Shown piece after piece: positions 18,222 through 26,552 of a DNA stretch of 64,000 bases. Made by a program: the position numbers and the translations under genes. Source of the stretch: Scalindua sp964437425 (GTDB lineage Bacteria > Planctomycetota > Brocadiia > Brocadiales > Scalinduaceae); assembly GCA_964437425.1 (NCBI GenBank), contig CAYTGO010000006.1, positions 14,463-78,462 on the forward strand. The letters are read 5' to 3'. Under the pieces are notes generated by a model. That model ran no database searches. It saw only the letters and a list, made by a program, of their open reading frames with translations, and was not told where the DNA came from. Positions within the stretch are counted from its first letter, which is position 1. The number at the start of each line of letters is the position of its first letter.

Positions 18222-18576
18222 TGGTATTAGGGTTCAAGTTATTAAAACAGTATAGTATAAAATCAGGCTAAATAAAACCAGTGTAAAAACTTAGTGGGTT
18301 TGTTTGGCAAGCGTGTGGAATAGGGGAGATACCGATTTACGAATTGCGATTTGAGATTTACGAGTACAAAAGAGAAGCATCTAAGGAAGGCGTGAATTTC
18401 AGGAGAAAAACTTAGAACAACTCCTTTCCTCAATTCCTGAGTTTCCCTACTGAGTCGGACCTGAAGGCTTCTTCAAGGGGCGCCTCGGGCGGCCTGCTTT
18501 CCTCAGCGGAAGCCTTTTCCCTTTGCGTTCCTGGCGCCTTCTTGTTCTCGGCGCCTTTTGTCCGGGGAGCGGTGAA
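18222..18576. other. Repeat-rich intergenic region
   Basis: This stretch carries a GATTTACGA-type short tandem motif (18333-18363, units GATTTACGA, GCGATTTGA, GATTTACGA) and a locally GC-rich section (18460-18577) unlike the surrounding DNA. Within the latter GGCTTC (18468-18473) and GAAGCC (near 18508-18513) could pair. The section ends in the dispersed repeat core listed separately. No gene was seen. Confidence 0.5.
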
Positions 18577-18577
18577 C
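18538..18577 (+). repeat. Dispersed repeat core, copy C
   Basis: The 40-bp core (CTTCTTGTTCTCGGCGCC, TTTTGTCCGGGG, AGCGGTGAAC in order) matches 38271-38312 almost exactly and 34928-34969 imperfectly. It ends exactly at the stop codon of the convergent coiled-coil gene. The flanking micro-units (CTTTGCGTTCCTGGCGCC) are of the CTTTGCG...GGTGAA type seen in intergenic regions of various environmental bacteria. Confidence 0.7.
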
Positions 18578-18870
18578 TATTTTTTCTTTTTAACTGTCAG
18601 CTTTTTTGTCGTGGTTTTTTTTGCTGATGCTGATTTCTTTGTTGCCACAGCCTTCTTGCCGGTTTTAGCTATCATTTCATTTATCTCATTACCGGATTCT
18701 GAAAAGCGCTGTTTTAGTGTGTCCAGCTCAGTGCGGAGACTGGTGTAATCTGACTTGAGTTGCTTTAGTACCTGAAGATCTTCCCTCATCTCCTCAAACT
18801 GCTTGGCAATCGTTTCGTTAAGCTTATCTACCACAACATGCTGAAAGTATGTCTCTAATACTGCACTCAT
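18577..18870 (-). CDS. Small coiled-coil protein with Lys/Ala/Thr-rich tail
   Basis: The 97-residue protein is predicted to be a long helix with heptads between residues 10 and 65 (for example EEMREDLQVLKQLKSDYTS). The very basic tail (about 70-97, AKKTTTKKLTVKKKK-like) resembles histone-H1-like or nucleoid-associated tails. A good purine-rich GGAGGTGG sequence lies about 8 bp before the start. I do not recognise a family. It lies between mobB and the UbiD gene on the same strand. Confidence 0.6.
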   Translation of the reverse strand: MSAVLETYFQHVVVDKLNETIAKQFEEMREDLQVLKQLKSDYTSLRTELDTLKQRFSESGNEINEMIAKTGKKAVATKKSASAKKTTTKKLTVKKKK

Positions 18871-18942
18871 TTTACCACCTCCATTTTATATAATAAAATA
18901 TAAGCCCTGATTCTCTGAAATGTTACTCTCTATAATGTATTC

Positions 18943-19437
18943 TCAGGTAATTTTCAAGGATTTTTCTATAAAATTCATAGCCTTGCTTATACCATCTATA
19001 GAAAAACAGCTGTTTTCCGTTTTTTCATTTACAAGTAATAGCTCGTTCTCTGAGTCCGTTTTAACTGCATTTGTATCTTGCGGATCTATTATTCTGATCC
19101 TGGGATAACCGTCTTCTCTATATCCTTCAACCAGCACAACATCTACATCATTGAAGTGCGCTTCGATAATTTCATTTAGCGTAAGTGGATTTGCTATCTT
19201 CTTCATGACTACAAACTCACTTTGTGTTGAAATCGCGATAGAATCTGCACCTGATTTTGAATACTTGTATGTATCCTTGCCTTCGTGATCGATATCAAAC
19301 TTTCTGATATTGTACTTGAGGGTTCCTACTCTGTGTCCATGTTCTTTTAATTTTGGAATGAGATCTTTGAGCAGGGTTGTCTTGCCTGCATTCTGCTTTC
19401 CTGCGATTGATATGATTGTTACTTCTTTAGAACTCAT
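18943..19437 (-). CDS. mobB: MobB-type molybdopterin-guanine dinucleotide biosynthesis P-loop protein
   Basis: The 164-residue protein has an N-terminal P-loop (IAGKQNAGKTTLLKDL, near residue 10), a GHRVGTLKYNIRKFDIDHEGKDTYKYSKSGAD-type region with the MobB-characteristic His/Asp/Gly residues (about 34-65), and VVLVEGYREDGYPRI (near 100). MobB binds GTP and assists attachment of GMP to molybdopterin for bis-MGD enzymes such as formate dehydrogenase. The gene overlaps the end of floxA by 11 bp, so it belongs to the Hdr-Flox operon, which hints that a molybdo- or tungsto-enzyme works with that complex. Confidence 0.85.
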   Translation of the reverse strand: MSSKEVTIISIAGKQNAGKTTLLKDLIPKLKEHGHRVGTLKYNIRKFDIDHEGKDTYKYSKSGADSIAISTQSEFVVMKKIANPLTLNEIIEAHFNDVDVVLVEGYREDGYPRIRIIDPQDTNAVKTDSENELLLVNEKTENSCFSIDGISKAMNFIEKSLKIT

Positions 19438-20260
19438 CTGGCATCTTACTTATCTCTTCAGCAGTGAAAACCGGCCCTTCCTTACAAACATAAGTGCAGC
19501 CAATGTTACATCTACCGCATTTTCCCAGTCCGCATTTCATCCTGTTCTCAAGAGTGGTGTAAACTTTATCATGTTTGAAGCCGAGTTTCTCCAGTACCGG
19601 TAACGTAAACTTAATCATAATGGGAGGGCCGCATACGATAGCAATTGTATCATTACTGTCAGGTGCCGCTTCTTCCACAACCGTCGGAACAAAGCCAACC
19701 TTGCCTGTCCACTCAGGCGTTTCTCCACCTGGGTCAACAGTCGTCACCAGGTTAATATCATCCCTTGCTTCCCACTCCTTAAGTTCGTTTTTGTATACCA
19801 GATCGTCAACTGTTTTTGCTCCATATATAATTGTAACATCTTTATATTTATCACGAAGATCGAGGCAGTTCCAGATAACTGACCTCAATGGAGGCAACGC
19901 AATACCACCCGCAATGAACACAAGGTTTTTGCCTTCCCATTTTTCTATAGGAAACACGTTTCCGTATGGTCCCCTGAATCCAACGGTATCGCCAATGTTC
20001 AGCTCTCTTAGTGCTTTGGTAACCCTTCCTGCCTCTCTGAATGTGCACTCAATGTAATCTTCCCTTGTAGGTGACGAGGCAATACAGAAAGTACTTTCGC
20101 CCGCACCAAACACTGAATAGAGTCCGAACTGTCCGGTCTGGAATTTGAAATTCTTTCCCTCTTCTTCGTCAGAGAAGTTAAGCCGGAATGTCCTTACGCC
20201 AGGCGCTTCGTCTGTCATATCGCTGATAGTCATTAGATATGGTCTGTATATGTTGTCCAT
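19427..20260 (-). CDS. floxA: FloxA-like FAD/NAD(P)-binding oxidoreductase
   Basis: The 277-residue protein has an FAD-binding barrel (about 1-105, ending with VGFRGPYGNVFP) and a NAD(P)-binding Rossmann part (LVFIAGGIALPPLRSVI near 112). The C-terminus holds a PyrK/AsrB-type [2Fe-2S] cysteine set (CGLGKCGRCNIGCTYVCKEGP). It should take electrons from NAD(P)H and pass them through FloxB/C to MvhD/HdrA. AsrB of anaerobic sulfite reductase is a close architectural relative, but the hdr neighbourhood favours the Flox role. It is encoded 9 bp after floxB. Confidence 0.82.
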   Translation of the reverse strand: MDNIYRPYLMTISDMTDEAPGVRTFRLNFSDEEEGKNFKFQTGQFGLYSVFGAGESTFCIASSPTREDYIECTFREAGRVTKALRELNIGDTVGFRGPYGNVFPIEKWEGKNLVFIAGGIALPPLRSVIWNCLDLRDKYKDVTIIYGAKTVDDLVYKNELKEWEARDDINLVTTVDPGGETPEWTGKVGFVPTVVEEAAPDSNDTIAIVCGPPIMIKFTLPVLEKLGFKHDKVYTTLENRMKCGLGKCGRCNIGCTYVCKEGPVFTAEEISKMPDEF

Positions 20261-20269
20261 CTTTATTCC

Positions 20270-21283
20270 TTATTTCCCGGCTTCAGTTTCAATTAGTTCA
20301 AGCATTTCGGATATATTCATGTCTGCAGGGCAAACCCGCGAACATCTTCCGCATCCAACACAGAGAGTACTGTCAAACTTTTCTACATAATATTTAAACT
20401 TATGCATAATCCTCTGTCTCCATCTCATCCCTTGTGTAGATCTCGGGTTGTGTCCGGATGTGTGCATGGTAAACATTGTAAACTGGCATCCATCCCAGTT
20501 CTTTACCCTGTCACCCTTGGTCATCGTACATTCATCAACAATATCGAAGCAGTGACACGTAGGACAGACAAATGTACATGCTCCACAGCCAATACACTTG
20601 TTTGAAAAATCATCCCATACATTGTGTTCGAAATTTTCATCAAGCCACGGCTTTACTTTTTTAAGATCAAATTTCTCTTCGACTGTTGCAACCTGTCGAT
20701 CAGGTGTACCTGAAGGCGCGTCTGAAAAAGCAGATTCCATCTCCTTTACAAGGTTTTCACCCTTTTCGGTTACGGTCTCAACTAAATATTCATCGTTGGA
20801 TATTTTGGTAAGCAGTACATCGCTGCCTTGCTTTGCGTCCGGGGCCAGACCTACAGAAGTGCAGAAACAGTAACTATCGGATTTATCACACGAAATCGTT
20901 ACTATAGTAATGGCTTCTCTTCTCTCAACCCAGAATTTGTCGCTGCAGTCCCAGTTAAAAACCTTGTCCATAACCGGCAGACTGAATGCGTCACAGGGTC
21001 TTGATCCAAAGATAACAGATTTGACTGCAAAGCCTTTAGGCTCTTCCATCTCTACTTTGTTTTTGTCAAGTGTATAAGAGAGGATCTTTTCCGTCTTTGG
21101 GAAGAAGAACTCTTTTATGGAGTTGTTGGTAATAACATGGTCGAGGGAGATTTCACTTGCATCCTGAACCTCTTCCAGCGTGACAAGTCTATTATCCTTC
21201 TTAGGAGCAACAGTCTTGTAACCCTGTTCTTTTAAACCTGCTATTAAAGTATCAAACTTATTTTTATTTAAGAGTTTTTCCAC
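20270..21283 (-). CDS. floxB: FloxB-like (AsrA-related) 4Fe-4S dicluster protein
   Basis: The 337-residue protein has an N-terminal domain with GSRPCDAFSLPVMDKVF (near 93) of the AsrA/hydrogenase-associated type. Two ferredoxin clusters follow at the C-terminal end: CIGCGACTFVCPTCHC (near 232) and CVGCGRCSRVCP (near 308). It is expected to relay electrons between the flavoprotein FloxA and FloxC/MvhD. Position between floxC and floxA supports the name. Confidence 0.78.
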   Translation of the reverse strand: MEKLLNKNKFDTLIAGLKEQGYKTVAPKKDNRLVTLEEVQDASEISLDHVITNNSIKEFFFPKTEKILSYTLDKNKVEMEEPKGFAVKSVIFGSRPCDAFSLPVMDKVFNWDCSDKFWVERREAITIVTISCDKSDSYCFCTSVGLAPDAKQGSDVLLTKISNDEYLVETVTEKGENLVKEMESAFSDAPSGTPDRQVATVEEKFDLKKVKPWLDENFEHNVWDDFSNKCIGCGACTFVCPTCHCFDIVDECTMTKGDRVKNWDGCQFTMFTMHTSGHNPRSTQGMRWRQRIMHKFKYYVEKFDSTLCVGCGRCSRVCPADMNISEMLELIETEAGK

Positions 21284-21323
21284 AATTTATATTGAAAACG
21301 TATATTAAATTTCTGGTAATTGT

Positions 21324-22169
21324 TTATTTGAAAAATTCCTGATCGTCATCTTCTTTGTAGGTAGACATTGCGAGTTCGTCGTCTACACTGTAACCAGGTC
21401 TGTAATCGAAACTCTTTTCTGCTTCCTTGGCCAGCTTCTTGTTTAGAAGATTGAGTGGTATGTCTACAGGACATACTCTCTGACACTCCTCACAATTAAT
21501 ACATCTGCCTGCCAGATGATACGCCCTTGTAACGTTCCATGAGAGGTTGCCTCGCGCATGCGCGCTGGAGTCTATCCACTGAGGCTGGTTTTTCTCAACT
21601 ATACATCTATCACAAAAACAGAGAGGGCACATGTTGCTGCATGCATAGCATTTGATACATTTTGAAAACTGTTTCTGCCAGAACTCCCATTTCTCTTTTT
21701 CGCCCAACTTTTCATATTCGTCCAATTCAGCGTACCTCTCTTCGAACGGGACTTCCTTATTTTCTTTCTTCTCGCCAACCAGATCATCGTAAATTCTTGG
21801 AGTATGTACATCGCATGACTCGCATTTGGTTGCAAGAGGATCTCCTACACCGTCACATGTGACTCCCAGGATATACACGTCTTCACGTTTTATCTGACAC
21901 TCTTTTAAGAGAACGATAATCGTTCTTGCATCACATCCCTTAACGATTATAGCCGGTTTTCCGAGCTTTCGAGTTTCCTGTCTCTTGAGGTAGGTTGTAA
22001 GGTTGTAAACGCAGTACTTATTCCATGTTAATTTGTTTACATCTTCCGGTTTAGTAATAAATACCGGTCTTGTCCTCTCCGGCACGCTTCCCTCACCGTA
22101 TCCGAAGACAACTTTTACCGTGTCATTTTTCAGAAGTTCCTCAGCTTTTTTTCTCAGTTCCTCAATCAT
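21324..22169 (-). CDS. floxC: FloxC-like (FrhB/FdhB-related) iron-sulfur protein
   Basis: The 281-residue protein has an N-terminal FrhB/FdhB-like part with KGCDARTIIVLLKE (near 78) and a GVTCDGVGDP segment. Two 4Fe-4S cluster motifs lie at CIKCYACSNMCPLCFCDRC (near 171) and CINCEECQRVCP (near 223). It is a soluble electron-transfer subunit. The family match is to the third subunit of the Flox module; a role as a formate-dehydrogenase beta-like subunit is an alternative. Confidence 0.7.
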   Translation of the reverse strand: MIEELRKKAEELLKNDTVKVVFGYGEGSVPERTRPVFITKPEDVNKLTWNKYCVYNLTTYLKRQETRKLGKPAIIVKGCDARTIIVLLKECQIKREDVYILGVTCDGVGDPLATKCESCDVHTPRIYDDLVGEKKENKEVPFEERYAELDEYEKLGEKEKWEFWQKQFSKCIKCYACSNMCPLCFCDRCIVEKNQPQWIDSSAHARGNLSWNVTRAYHLAGRCINCEECQRVCPVDIPLNLLNKKLAKEAEKSFDYRPGYSVDDELAMSTYKEDDDQEFFK

Positions 22170-22231
22170 TCAACTCATCTCCATATTCTATAGATTCAGG
22201 TTAGTAAACCTGTCATACATTACTAATTTAA

Positions 22232-22729
22232 TCAGCCAGTTTCACCGGATGCGGCAGTAGCTTCACCGGAAGTTTCAGGGCCTATTGTATTAAGCTTCTG
22301 ATACGATTCAAAAGGACCAAGCTCTCTTACCGCATCAACTATACCGTTTATTGTTTCCACCCATTTTCCACCTTCCGCGGCGGATATCCATGAGAACTGA
22401 ATACGATCCGGGTTGATACCACAGAATTCCAGCAGTGGTCTGAAGACATTCCATCTGCGCCTGGCGTGGTAATTACCGGAATTGTAATGACAATCCCCGG
22501 GATGACATCCTGAAACCAGAATACCGTCTGCTCCCCGCTCAAATGCTTTTATCAAGAAGAGGGGATCTATTCCTCCGGTGCATGGGAGTTTGATGATGCG
22601 TACATTTGCCTGATACTCTTTTCTTCCTGTACCCGCAAGGTCAGCCCCGGCATAGGTACACCAGTTACAGAGAAAGGCAATTATCTTAGGTTCGAATTGA
22701 TTTTCAGGTTTAGCTTCAGCTTTAGACAT
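22232..22729 (-). CDS. floxD: MvhD/FloxD-family [2Fe-2S] adaptor of HdrA
   Basis: The 165-residue protein carries the MvhD cysteines: CNWC (near 21), LPCTGG (near 49) and GCHPGDCHY (near 74). MvhD-type subunits bridge the electron donor module (hydrogenase, formate dehydrogenase or Flox) to HdrA. No hydrogenase genes are near, so here the donor is inferred to be the Flox proteins. It lies 9 bp after hdrA. Confidence 0.88.
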   Translation of the reverse strand: MSKAEAKPENQFEPKIIAFLCNWCTYAGADLAGTGRKEYQANVRIIKLPCTGGIDPLFLIKAFERGADGILVSGCHPGDCHYNSGNYHARRRWNVFRPLLEFCGINPDRIQFSWISAAEGGKWVETINGIVDAVRELGPFESYQKLNTIGPETSGEATAASGETG

Positions 22730-22738
22730 TGTAATTTT

Positions 22739-24787
22739 TTAATTAAATTCTACGGAATTAATTTCAGCGTAGACTTGCTCGTCGTTAAAACCGGCCAACT
22801 CAACGCTCTTGGACCTGCAAGTTGCTGCGCACAAACCGCATCCCTGGCAAAGTCCTTCATTTACCCTGGCAACAGTCTTTATTGTGCTGCCGTCTCTGGC
22901 CTTGATATCTTCCGACTCAATTGCGCCGTACGGACATACTCTCTGACAGTAGAAACACGCAATACAGGTTGAGAATATAGGTGCAGGGAGTCTGTCAACT
23001 TTAGCGACAACAGGTTCACGTTCCAGCTCATCTGCTGATAACAGTGCAAGTGCCTTACTTGCCGCAGCGCCTGCCTGCGCAACCGTTTCCGGTATATCTT
23101 TAGGGCCCTGACATGTTCCCGCAAGAAATATTCCGGCACTGCTACTCTCTACCGGTTTCAGCTTTGGGTGTATCTCTGAGAGAAATTTATCTTTGTTATA
23201 CTGTATACTCAGCTTTTGTGCGAATTTCTCAGCATCATCCTGTGCCTTCATTGCGGACGCGAGCACAACCATGTCAGCTTCTATTTCGACTACTGAACCG
23301 GTTAGTGTATCTGCACCGAGTACAACAAGTTTATCACCTTTTTTATAAATCCTTGAGACACGACCTCTGAGATAGGTAGCGCCTTCCTCTTCAATCGCTC
23401 TCATTGAGAACTCTTCATAATCTTTTCCGGCGCATCTTATATCTATGTAGAATACAAATGCGTGTCCGTCATGTACCTTGTGTTTATACAGCATGGTATG
23501 CTTGGCTGTATACATACAGCATGTCTTGGAGCAATACGAACATCCTTTGGCAGGGTCTCTTGATCCCACACATTGGATGAATACGATTATCTCCGGCACC
23601 TTTCCGTCAGAAGGTCTTTGAATCTCACCTTCGGTAGGGCCTGAAGCACTTGCAAGACGTTCAAATTGCAGGCCGGTTATTACATCTTTATATTTTCCGC
23701 CACCATATTCGCCATACATACTTGTATCGTCAAGTTCCTTGTAGCCTGTTGCAACAATTATTGCGCCGACTTTCTCGGAAACAATCTCATCTACCTGATT
23801 GTAGTCGATAGCCTTGACAGGTGCTATCGGACATGAGTCCAGGCACTTTCTGCAGACCTTGGAGTCATTTGGTTTAATATTTCTCTTGCGCGCATCCTTC
23901 ATAAGAATGCAGTTTTCTCTGTCGATAACAGGTTTACTGGGGATCGCCTGTGGAAAAGGAACGTATATCGCAGTCCTGTTTCCAAGACCCATGTCAAATT
24001 CACTCTTTATTTTTTTGCACGGGCATACTTGCCAGCAGGAGCTACATCCGGTGCACAGATCCAGATCAACCGATCTTGCTTTCATACGAATCTTGATATC
24101 AAAGTTACCAATATAACCATCGACCGATTCTATTTCAGACCATGTGTACAGCTTTATGTTTTCGTGCTGTGCAAGCTCTACCATCTTCGGTGTCATGATA
24201 CACTGTGAACAGTCGAGGGTAGGGAACGTTTCAGACAGTTGAGCCATGTGACCGCCGATTGACGGCTCCCGCTCAACCATAATTACTTCGTGTCCGGCAT
24301 CAGCAATATCCAAAGCTGCCTGTATTCCGGCAATACCACCACCGATGACGAGGGCTTTTCTTGTTACCGGAACTTTAATTGGATTCAGGGATTTATCTTT
24401 CCTGGTCTTCTCGGTCATCATCCTTACGAGATCGACAGACTTTTCAGTTCCTGTGGGTTTATCCGGATGAACCCACGAACACTGTTCCCTGAGATTTGAG
24501 ATTTCTACATGATATGGATTCATGCCTGCTTTTTTCGAGGCATTACGGAATGTATGTTCGTGCATCTTAGGAGAACAGGCAGCAACGACGACGCCGTCCA
24601 GGCCCTCTTCCTTGATCTTATCTCTCAAGAGTTTCTGGCCGGGGTCAGAACACATATACTTGTAGGTGGTTGTATACGAAACACCCGGGTTGTTCTTTTT
24701 GGCCTCTTCGGCAACTTTTTCAACGTCAACGGTGGCAGAGATATTCGTACCACAATGACAGACAAAAACACCGATTTTTTTACTCAC
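22739..24787 (-). CDS. hdrA: Heterodisulfide reductase subunit A (FAD and multiple Fe-S)
   Basis: The 682-residue protein shows the HdrA layout: an N-terminal Cys-containing domain (GVFVCHCGTNI; CSPKMHEHTFR), a FAD-binding GGGIAGIQAALDIADAG motif (near 148) with EREPSIGGHM, and an inserted ferredoxin (CTGCSSCWQVCPC, near 243). Conserved CVGSRDP and CSYCSKTCC stretches follow near 415-430, and two C-terminal clusters (CIACFYCQRVCP and CQGCGLCAATC). In bifurcating complexes this subunit splits electrons between ferredoxin and a disulfide via HdrBC. Its length is typical for the bacterial form. Confidence 0.92.
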   Translation of the reverse strand: MSKKIGVFVCHCGTNISATVDVEKVAEEAKKNNPGVSYTTTYKYMCSDPGQKLLRDKIKEEGLDGVVVAACSPKMHEHTFRNASKKAGMNPYHVEISNLREQCSWVHPDKPTGTEKSVDLVRMMTEKTRKDKSLNPIKVPVTRKALVIGGGIAGIQAALDIADAGHEVIMVEREPSIGGHMAQLSETFPTLDCSQCIMTPKMVELAQHENIKLYTWSEIESVDGYIGNFDIKIRMKARSVDLDLCTGCSSCWQVCPCKKIKSEFDMGLGNRTAIYVPFPQAIPSKPVIDRENCILMKDARKRNIKPNDSKVCRKCLDSCPIAPVKAIDYNQVDEIVSEKVGAIIVATGYKELDDTSMYGEYGGGKYKDVITGLQFERLASASGPTEGEIQRPSDGKVPEIIVFIQCVGSRDPAKGCSYCSKTCCMYTAKHTMLYKHKVHDGHAFVFYIDIRCAGKDYEEFSMRAIEEEGATYLRGRVSRIYKKGDKLVVLGADTLTGSVVEIEADMVVLASAMKAQDDAEKFAQKLSIQYNKDKFLSEIHPKLKPVESSSAGIFLAGTCQGPKDIPETVAQAGAAASKALALLSADELEREPVVAKVDRLPAPIFSTCIACFYCQRVCPYGAIESEDIKARDGSTIKTVARVNEGLCQGCGLCAATCRSKSVELAGFNDEQVYAEINSVEFN

Positions 24788-24801
24788 TTGTACTGCTCCT
24801 T

Positions 24802-25704
24802 TTATTTTTCTATATCTGAAAATGTGTCAATGACAGAACCTGTATCGATAAAGTGTTTATCCATGCCGAGATCTTTTGGCTTTAGACCAAGAGCAAGGCC
24901 GATAAGTTCTGAGATATACACTATGGGGAGATTGAATCTGCGCCCATATTCTTTTTCTATAGCTTGCTGCCTCATATCCAGGTTTGCATGGCACATCGGA
25001 CAGGCTACAGCTATGGCGTTTGCACCCGCATCAATGGCTCCTTCCAGGATATCATGAGTCAGTTTAACTACTATATCCGGTTTGCTGAGTGTAAAACCAC
25101 CACCACAGCAGTTTGTTTTAAATTCCCAATCTACAGCCTCGGCTCCTATCGCTTTAACAATATCGTCCATAGTCTTTGGGTTTTCAGGGTCGTCAAATTT
25201 AAGTATCTTGGGAGGTCTTACCAGGAGACATCCGTAATAACTGGCAATTTTCAGGCCTTCAGGTTTCTTCTTCTGTTTCTCCGTAATTTCATCCATGCTG
25301 TAGTTCTTTACAATTTCAAGGTAGTTTGAAACCTTGACATTGCGACTGATTGGCATCTCTATAGCGTCTTCTACTTCCTTTCTCAGCTTTTCATCATTTT
25401 CAACATCGTCCTGAGAAACAATCAATCTTTGGGAACACATAGGACATGGTGCAAGGACTTCATCATAACCGTTTTTCTCTGCCAGGCTGATATTTCTAAC
25501 CGACAGGGCAGTAGACAGTTTGTGATTAGTCGCATGGGCAGAAGAAGCGCCACAGCAGTTCCAATCATCGATCTCTTCCAGTTCAGGGCCTATAACACGA
25601 GAGACACCCAGAACTGAAGTGCCGTACTCTTCCGATGTTGAACACTTTGTGATTGCACAGCCCGGATAATAACCTATCTTTGTTTTCTTAGTTTCTTCTG
25701 ACAT
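24802..25704 (-). CDS. hdrB: Heterodisulfide reductase subunit B
   Basis: The 300-residue protein has two complete CCG domains: PGCAITKC, NCCGASSAH and PCPMCSQ in the first, and YYGCLLV, NCCGGGF and CPMCHANL in the second. All cysteines for two non-cubane [4Fe-4S] clusters are therefore present, and it should be catalytically competent in disulfide reduction. The natural substrate in bacteria is unclear (DsrC-like disulfides are proposed in sulfate reducers); no dsrC lies in this window. Confidence 0.92.
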   Translation of the reverse strand: MSEETKKTKIGYYPGCAITKCSTSEEYGTSVLGVSRVIGPELEEIDDWNCCGASSAHATNHKLSTALSVRNISLAEKNGYDEVLAPCPMCSQRLIVSQDDVENDEKLRKEVEDAIEMPISRNVKVSNYLEIVKNYSMDEITEKQKKKPEGLKIASYYGCLLVRPPKILKFDDPENPKTMDDIVKAIGAEAVDWEFKTNCCGGGFTLSKPDIVVKLTHDILEGAIDAGANAIAVACPMCHANLDMRQQAIEKEYGRRFNLPIVYISELIGLALGLKPKDLGMDKHFIDTGSVIDTFSDIEK

Positions 25705-25713
25705 TATCTAATA

Positions 25714-26280
25714 TTACCCAAGTTTCTCGAAAATTCGTTTAATGTTGTCCTTACCTTTAATGTCGTGTGGCGCCAGGGATAACTTTCCCTTCATCATTAA
25801 TTGCGATCCATCTGCCACATCTTGTATAACGGACTTTAAAGCGGCCTTAGGCCTCTTTCTTTTGAACTCCATTAGCATTCCGCATTCAGAGATTCGACCG
25901 TGTTTCTTGACAGAGTTAAGAAATGCTTTGTGGAAAGTGGTAATATCCTTTTCCATCGGGTTGGCTATGCCTTCTTCAAGTGCCATTTCCCTTAAAACGT
26001 CCATTAATTCCGCTATCTTTACCTCTTTAGGGCATCTCGTTGTACACGTTACGCAGGAAGCGCAAAGCCATATAGTCCTGGAGGTCAGGGCTTCTTGTCT
26101 CAGACCGAGCTGTACAAACCTGATTATCTGGTTTGGCATGTAGTCCATCTCATACGCTACAGGACAACCTGCCGTACACTTACCACATTGATAGCATTTC
26201 TTGACGTCTATTCCGCTTCTCTCTTCAACTTCTTTTGCGAAACTAGATTTCCGCTCTTCTGTTGTAATTTTAATCTTCAT
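25714..26280 (-). CDS. hdrC: Heterodisulfide reductase subunit C
   Basis: The 188-residue protein has two 4Fe-4S motifs, CYQCGKCTAGCP (near 29) and CASCVTCTTRCP (near 73), in the spacing usual for HdrC. It passes electrons between HdrA and HdrB. It is the first gene of the operon hdrC-hdrB-hdrA-floxD-floxC-floxB-floxA-mobB. No Shine-Dalgarno sequence is obvious before the ATG at 26280. A strong promoter lies about 70 bp upstream. Confidence 0.9.
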   Translation of the reverse strand: MKIKITTEERKSSFAKEVEERSGIDVKKCYQCGKCTAGCPVAYEMDYMPNQIIRFVQLGLRQEALTSRTIWLCASCVTCTTRCPKEVKIAELMDVLREMALEEGIANPMEKDITTFHKAFLNSVKKHGRISECGMLMEFKRKRPKAALKSVIQDVADGSQLMMKGKLSLAPHDIKGKDNIKRIFEKLG

Positions 26281-26359
26281 TTATATTTAAAACAAATTTA
26301 TAGAAAAAAAGGTTCCTTTTTGTTCAGACTTTAAAGCATTTTGAAAACGAAAAAGAGCG

Positions 26360-26389
26360 ATTATACTATAAAGGGTAAATGAAAGTCAA
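26360..26389 (-). promoter_or_regulatory. Strong promoter of the hdr-flox operon
   Basis: On the minus strand TTGACT (26389-26384), an 18-bp spacer and a perfect TATAAT (26365-26360) predict a start near 26352, about 70 bp before hdrC. Confidence 0.65.
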
Positions 26390-26415
26390 AAAATTTAATA
26401 TTTTTTGGCTTTCAT
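26379..26415. promoter_or_regulatory. 37-bp palindrome overlapping the hdr -35 box
   Basis: ATGAAAGTCAAAAAAT (26379-26394) and ATTTTTTGGCTTTCAT (26400-26415) are complementary at 15 of 16 positions around a 5-bp centre. The palindrome includes the -35 hexamer of the hdr promoter, so a bound dimeric regulator would block it. It could alternatively end read-through from the right. Confidence 0.5.
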
Positions 26416-26476
26416 GAAATTAAATGGAGTTACTCTTAAATCGGGGGAGGAGTATAAATGACTTAAATACATTAAC

Positions 26477-26506
26477 TTGAAATTTTGTTTTTTTCGATTA
26501 TATTAT
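26477..26506 (+). promoter_or_regulatory. Candidate promoter of the DUF58/Bat operon
   Basis: TTGAAA (26477-26482) is followed by TATATT (26499-26504, 16-bp spacer) or TATTAT (26501-26506, 18-bp spacer), about 45 bp before the ATG at 26553. Confidence 0.4.
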
Positions 26507-26552
26507 AGTACTGTAATTAGTATGCATGCGAATTTCAATATTTGGTTAATTT

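Noticed and set aside
18543..18748. Plus-strand Phe/Val-rich frame near the dispersed repeat
   Set aside because: It is the antisense of the Lys-rich tail of the coiled-coil protein, not a membrane protein gene.
19427..21283. Anaerobic sulfite reductase subunits A and B (AsrA/AsrB)
   Set aside because: The folds are similar, but no AsrC catalytic subunit follows and the genes are embedded in an hdr-mvhD operon, which fits the Flox module better.
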